From Dicaeum eximium (taxonomy: Eukaryota; Chordata; Aves; Passeriformes; Dicaeidae): a stretch of DNA of 64,000 nt. The stretch is from NCBI GenBank assembly GCA_013396995.1, contig VWZP01006072.1:124001-188000 (forward strand), written 5' to 3'. Under the pieces are notes generated by a model, which made no database searches, had not been told where the DNA came from, and was given only the letters and a program-made list of their open reading frames with translations. A program made the translations under genes and the position numbers. Positions 62,901-64,000 of the stretch are shown piece by piece (positions within the stretch are counted from its first letter, which is position 1; each line of letters begins with the position of its first letter).

Positions 62901-64000
62901 TGATAGTAACACAGGAAAATAGCTTGGCATAGAAAAACCATATGATCAATTAAGAATGCCATCAAACCCCCCTGAAACATAACCTTCTAACAGTATGTAT
63001 ACATAGCACTTACATAGGTTAAATTCCAAGATACAGGTTTTGTGTATATAAAGGACAGAAAAAATCAAAACTATTAATACAAGACCATATGAAAACTGTA
63101 TAAATTCTTCCTAATGAAAGCTCACCTGAGATTATCCAAGTTTGAAGGAAACACAAATTGCTGCATACTCAGACACACATCAGAGCTGCATTTCTGCCTG
63201 ACTGCATTTTGGGGGTAGAGGAGAAACAGCAGAGTCCCAGCAAGTTCTCTGTATATTGCACGTATTAGTCAGGCTCAGAAAAACTCTCCACGATGCCTCC
63301 ACCTGCACATCCAGCCGCACACATTTCTCTGCTGCAAGTGCACTAGAGTCCTCACTGATCAGATTCTGCTGCTGCCTGCAGCTACCTTCACTAGCAAAGC
63401 TGATGGCACTTGCTGGGGGTTCATACAATTCTGCCTGTCTAGGTGATGGCCCAACATCAGTTTAACAAGAAGCTCAACAAATATTCTGTTGCAATTTCAA
63501 ACGTGTAACTACTTTTTTCTACGTGACAGCATCTTACTAGACAGTAGAAAAACATCAATAAATAAATGCACACAGTGATTCCATTTTAGTTTTATGTTAT
63601 TTTCAAGATGACAGAGTTCTAAAAGACATCTCTGCCTTAATGCAAGTCCTTCACAATTGTCCATAACTGCCCCAAGTACTGCTCCTGAATAAATTGGACT
63701 AGGAATCTTAGAAGATGACTGCACACAAATGCGTATCACTCTACTTGCCAATAAACAATCAATTCATTACCACCTCTCAAACTATCTTGTAAATGTGTCT
63801 TACCCAGGAAGTAAACCAGAATTGATTAGGTCTGTCCAAAGTAATCTAACAGAAGGAGATAGTTCAAGAGGGGGGGGTTGGGGGGGTGGTGATGCCCATC
63901 CTTCAGGATTAAAAGGATTAGCATCTTGCCTCAAACTTCAGTAAAGCATCTGATCCCAGCAACATCAGAGGTGTTGATGCTTCTTCAGGTACTCTGCAAT
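53906..64000. other. Intronic DNA: no gene recognised
   Basis: Ten kilobases of mostly AT-rich sequence, presumed to be intron 2 of the long JMJD1C transcript. It includes a short CpG-bearing patch near 56.27-56.35 kb, an AG repeat at about 56.88 kb, a CTATGTAT-type short repeat at 59.93 kb and a G-rich tract at 63.87 kb. The region 58.0-60.7 kb is less AT-rich than its flanks and could be old repeat DNA, but I cannot assign a family. No JMJD1C exon 2 (the DLEWDKREWV segment) was found on the minus strand. Confidence 0.6.
63870..63889 (+). repeat. G-rich tract, potential G-quadruplex
   Basis: Runs of eight G (63870-63877) and seven G (63880-63886) separated by TT, then TGG. Each run can supply two G3 tracts, so the motif meets the usual quadruplex pattern with one- or two-base loops. 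Confidence 0.55.

Noticed and set aside
7566..64000. An intronic microRNA comparable to the one reported in a human JMJD1C intron (miR-1296)
   Set aside because: No match to its mature sequence as I recall it was seen by eye on either strand; a proper hairpin search was not possible.
30311..64000. Neighbouring genes of the human locus (REEP3, NRBF2) or JMJD1C exons 1-2
   Set aside because: No protein segment of these was recognised in either strand, and the minus-strand exon 2 motif was looked for specifically and not found.

Overview
The window is vertebrate nuclear DNA, most likely from a bird and plausibly a songbird. It has spliced exons with GT-AG borders, a CpG island, AT-rich introns and few interspersed repeats. 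Those recognised are one decayed CR1-type LINE and two ERVL-like solo LTRs, with no mammalian SINEs or L1. The only protein-coding gene I can support is JMJD1C (KDM3C/TRIP8), a large JmjC-family chromatin protein, on the minus strand. The species call is inference; the gene call rests on near-identity of six exons to the known protein.

Minus-strand gene layout, from high to low coordinates: a CpG island at about 28.96-30.31 kb (with a 137-base assembly gap) that looks like an internal promoter with up to three candidate first-exon splice donors; exon 3 (24571-24684); exon 4 (7460-7565); exon 5 (2598-2722); exon 6 (1201-1344); exon 7 (897-1083); and the first 809 bases of the large exon 8, which runs off the left edge. 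Exon numbers follow the long isoform as I recall it from human. All junctions have GT/AG borders and compatible phases, and the joined frame is open. The window therefore encodes part of the N-terminal region (Tudor-like segment, basic linker, start of the long disordered region). The zinc finger and JmjC domain lie outside, to the left. Exons 1-2 of the long isoform were not found, so 30.3-64 kb is most simply the large intron 2 of the long transcript, which is also upstream sequence for the internal promoter.

A transcript from the island would enter at exon 3, which has no ATG in any frame. The first ATG in exon 4 opens a three-codon uORF. The known short-isoform start (last full Met of exon 4) is in weak context, and a second in-frame ATG in exon 5 has strong Kozak context. 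Two other CpG-rich blocks, at 13.13-13.66 kb and 25.08-25.56 kb, are possible extra promoters. The rest is intronic: microsatellites, short tandem duplications, C/T-biased blocks of probable old repeat origin, and long stretches where I recognise nothing. I found no convincing undescribed system. The best leads are the alternative-promoter and alternative-start architecture of JMJD1C.
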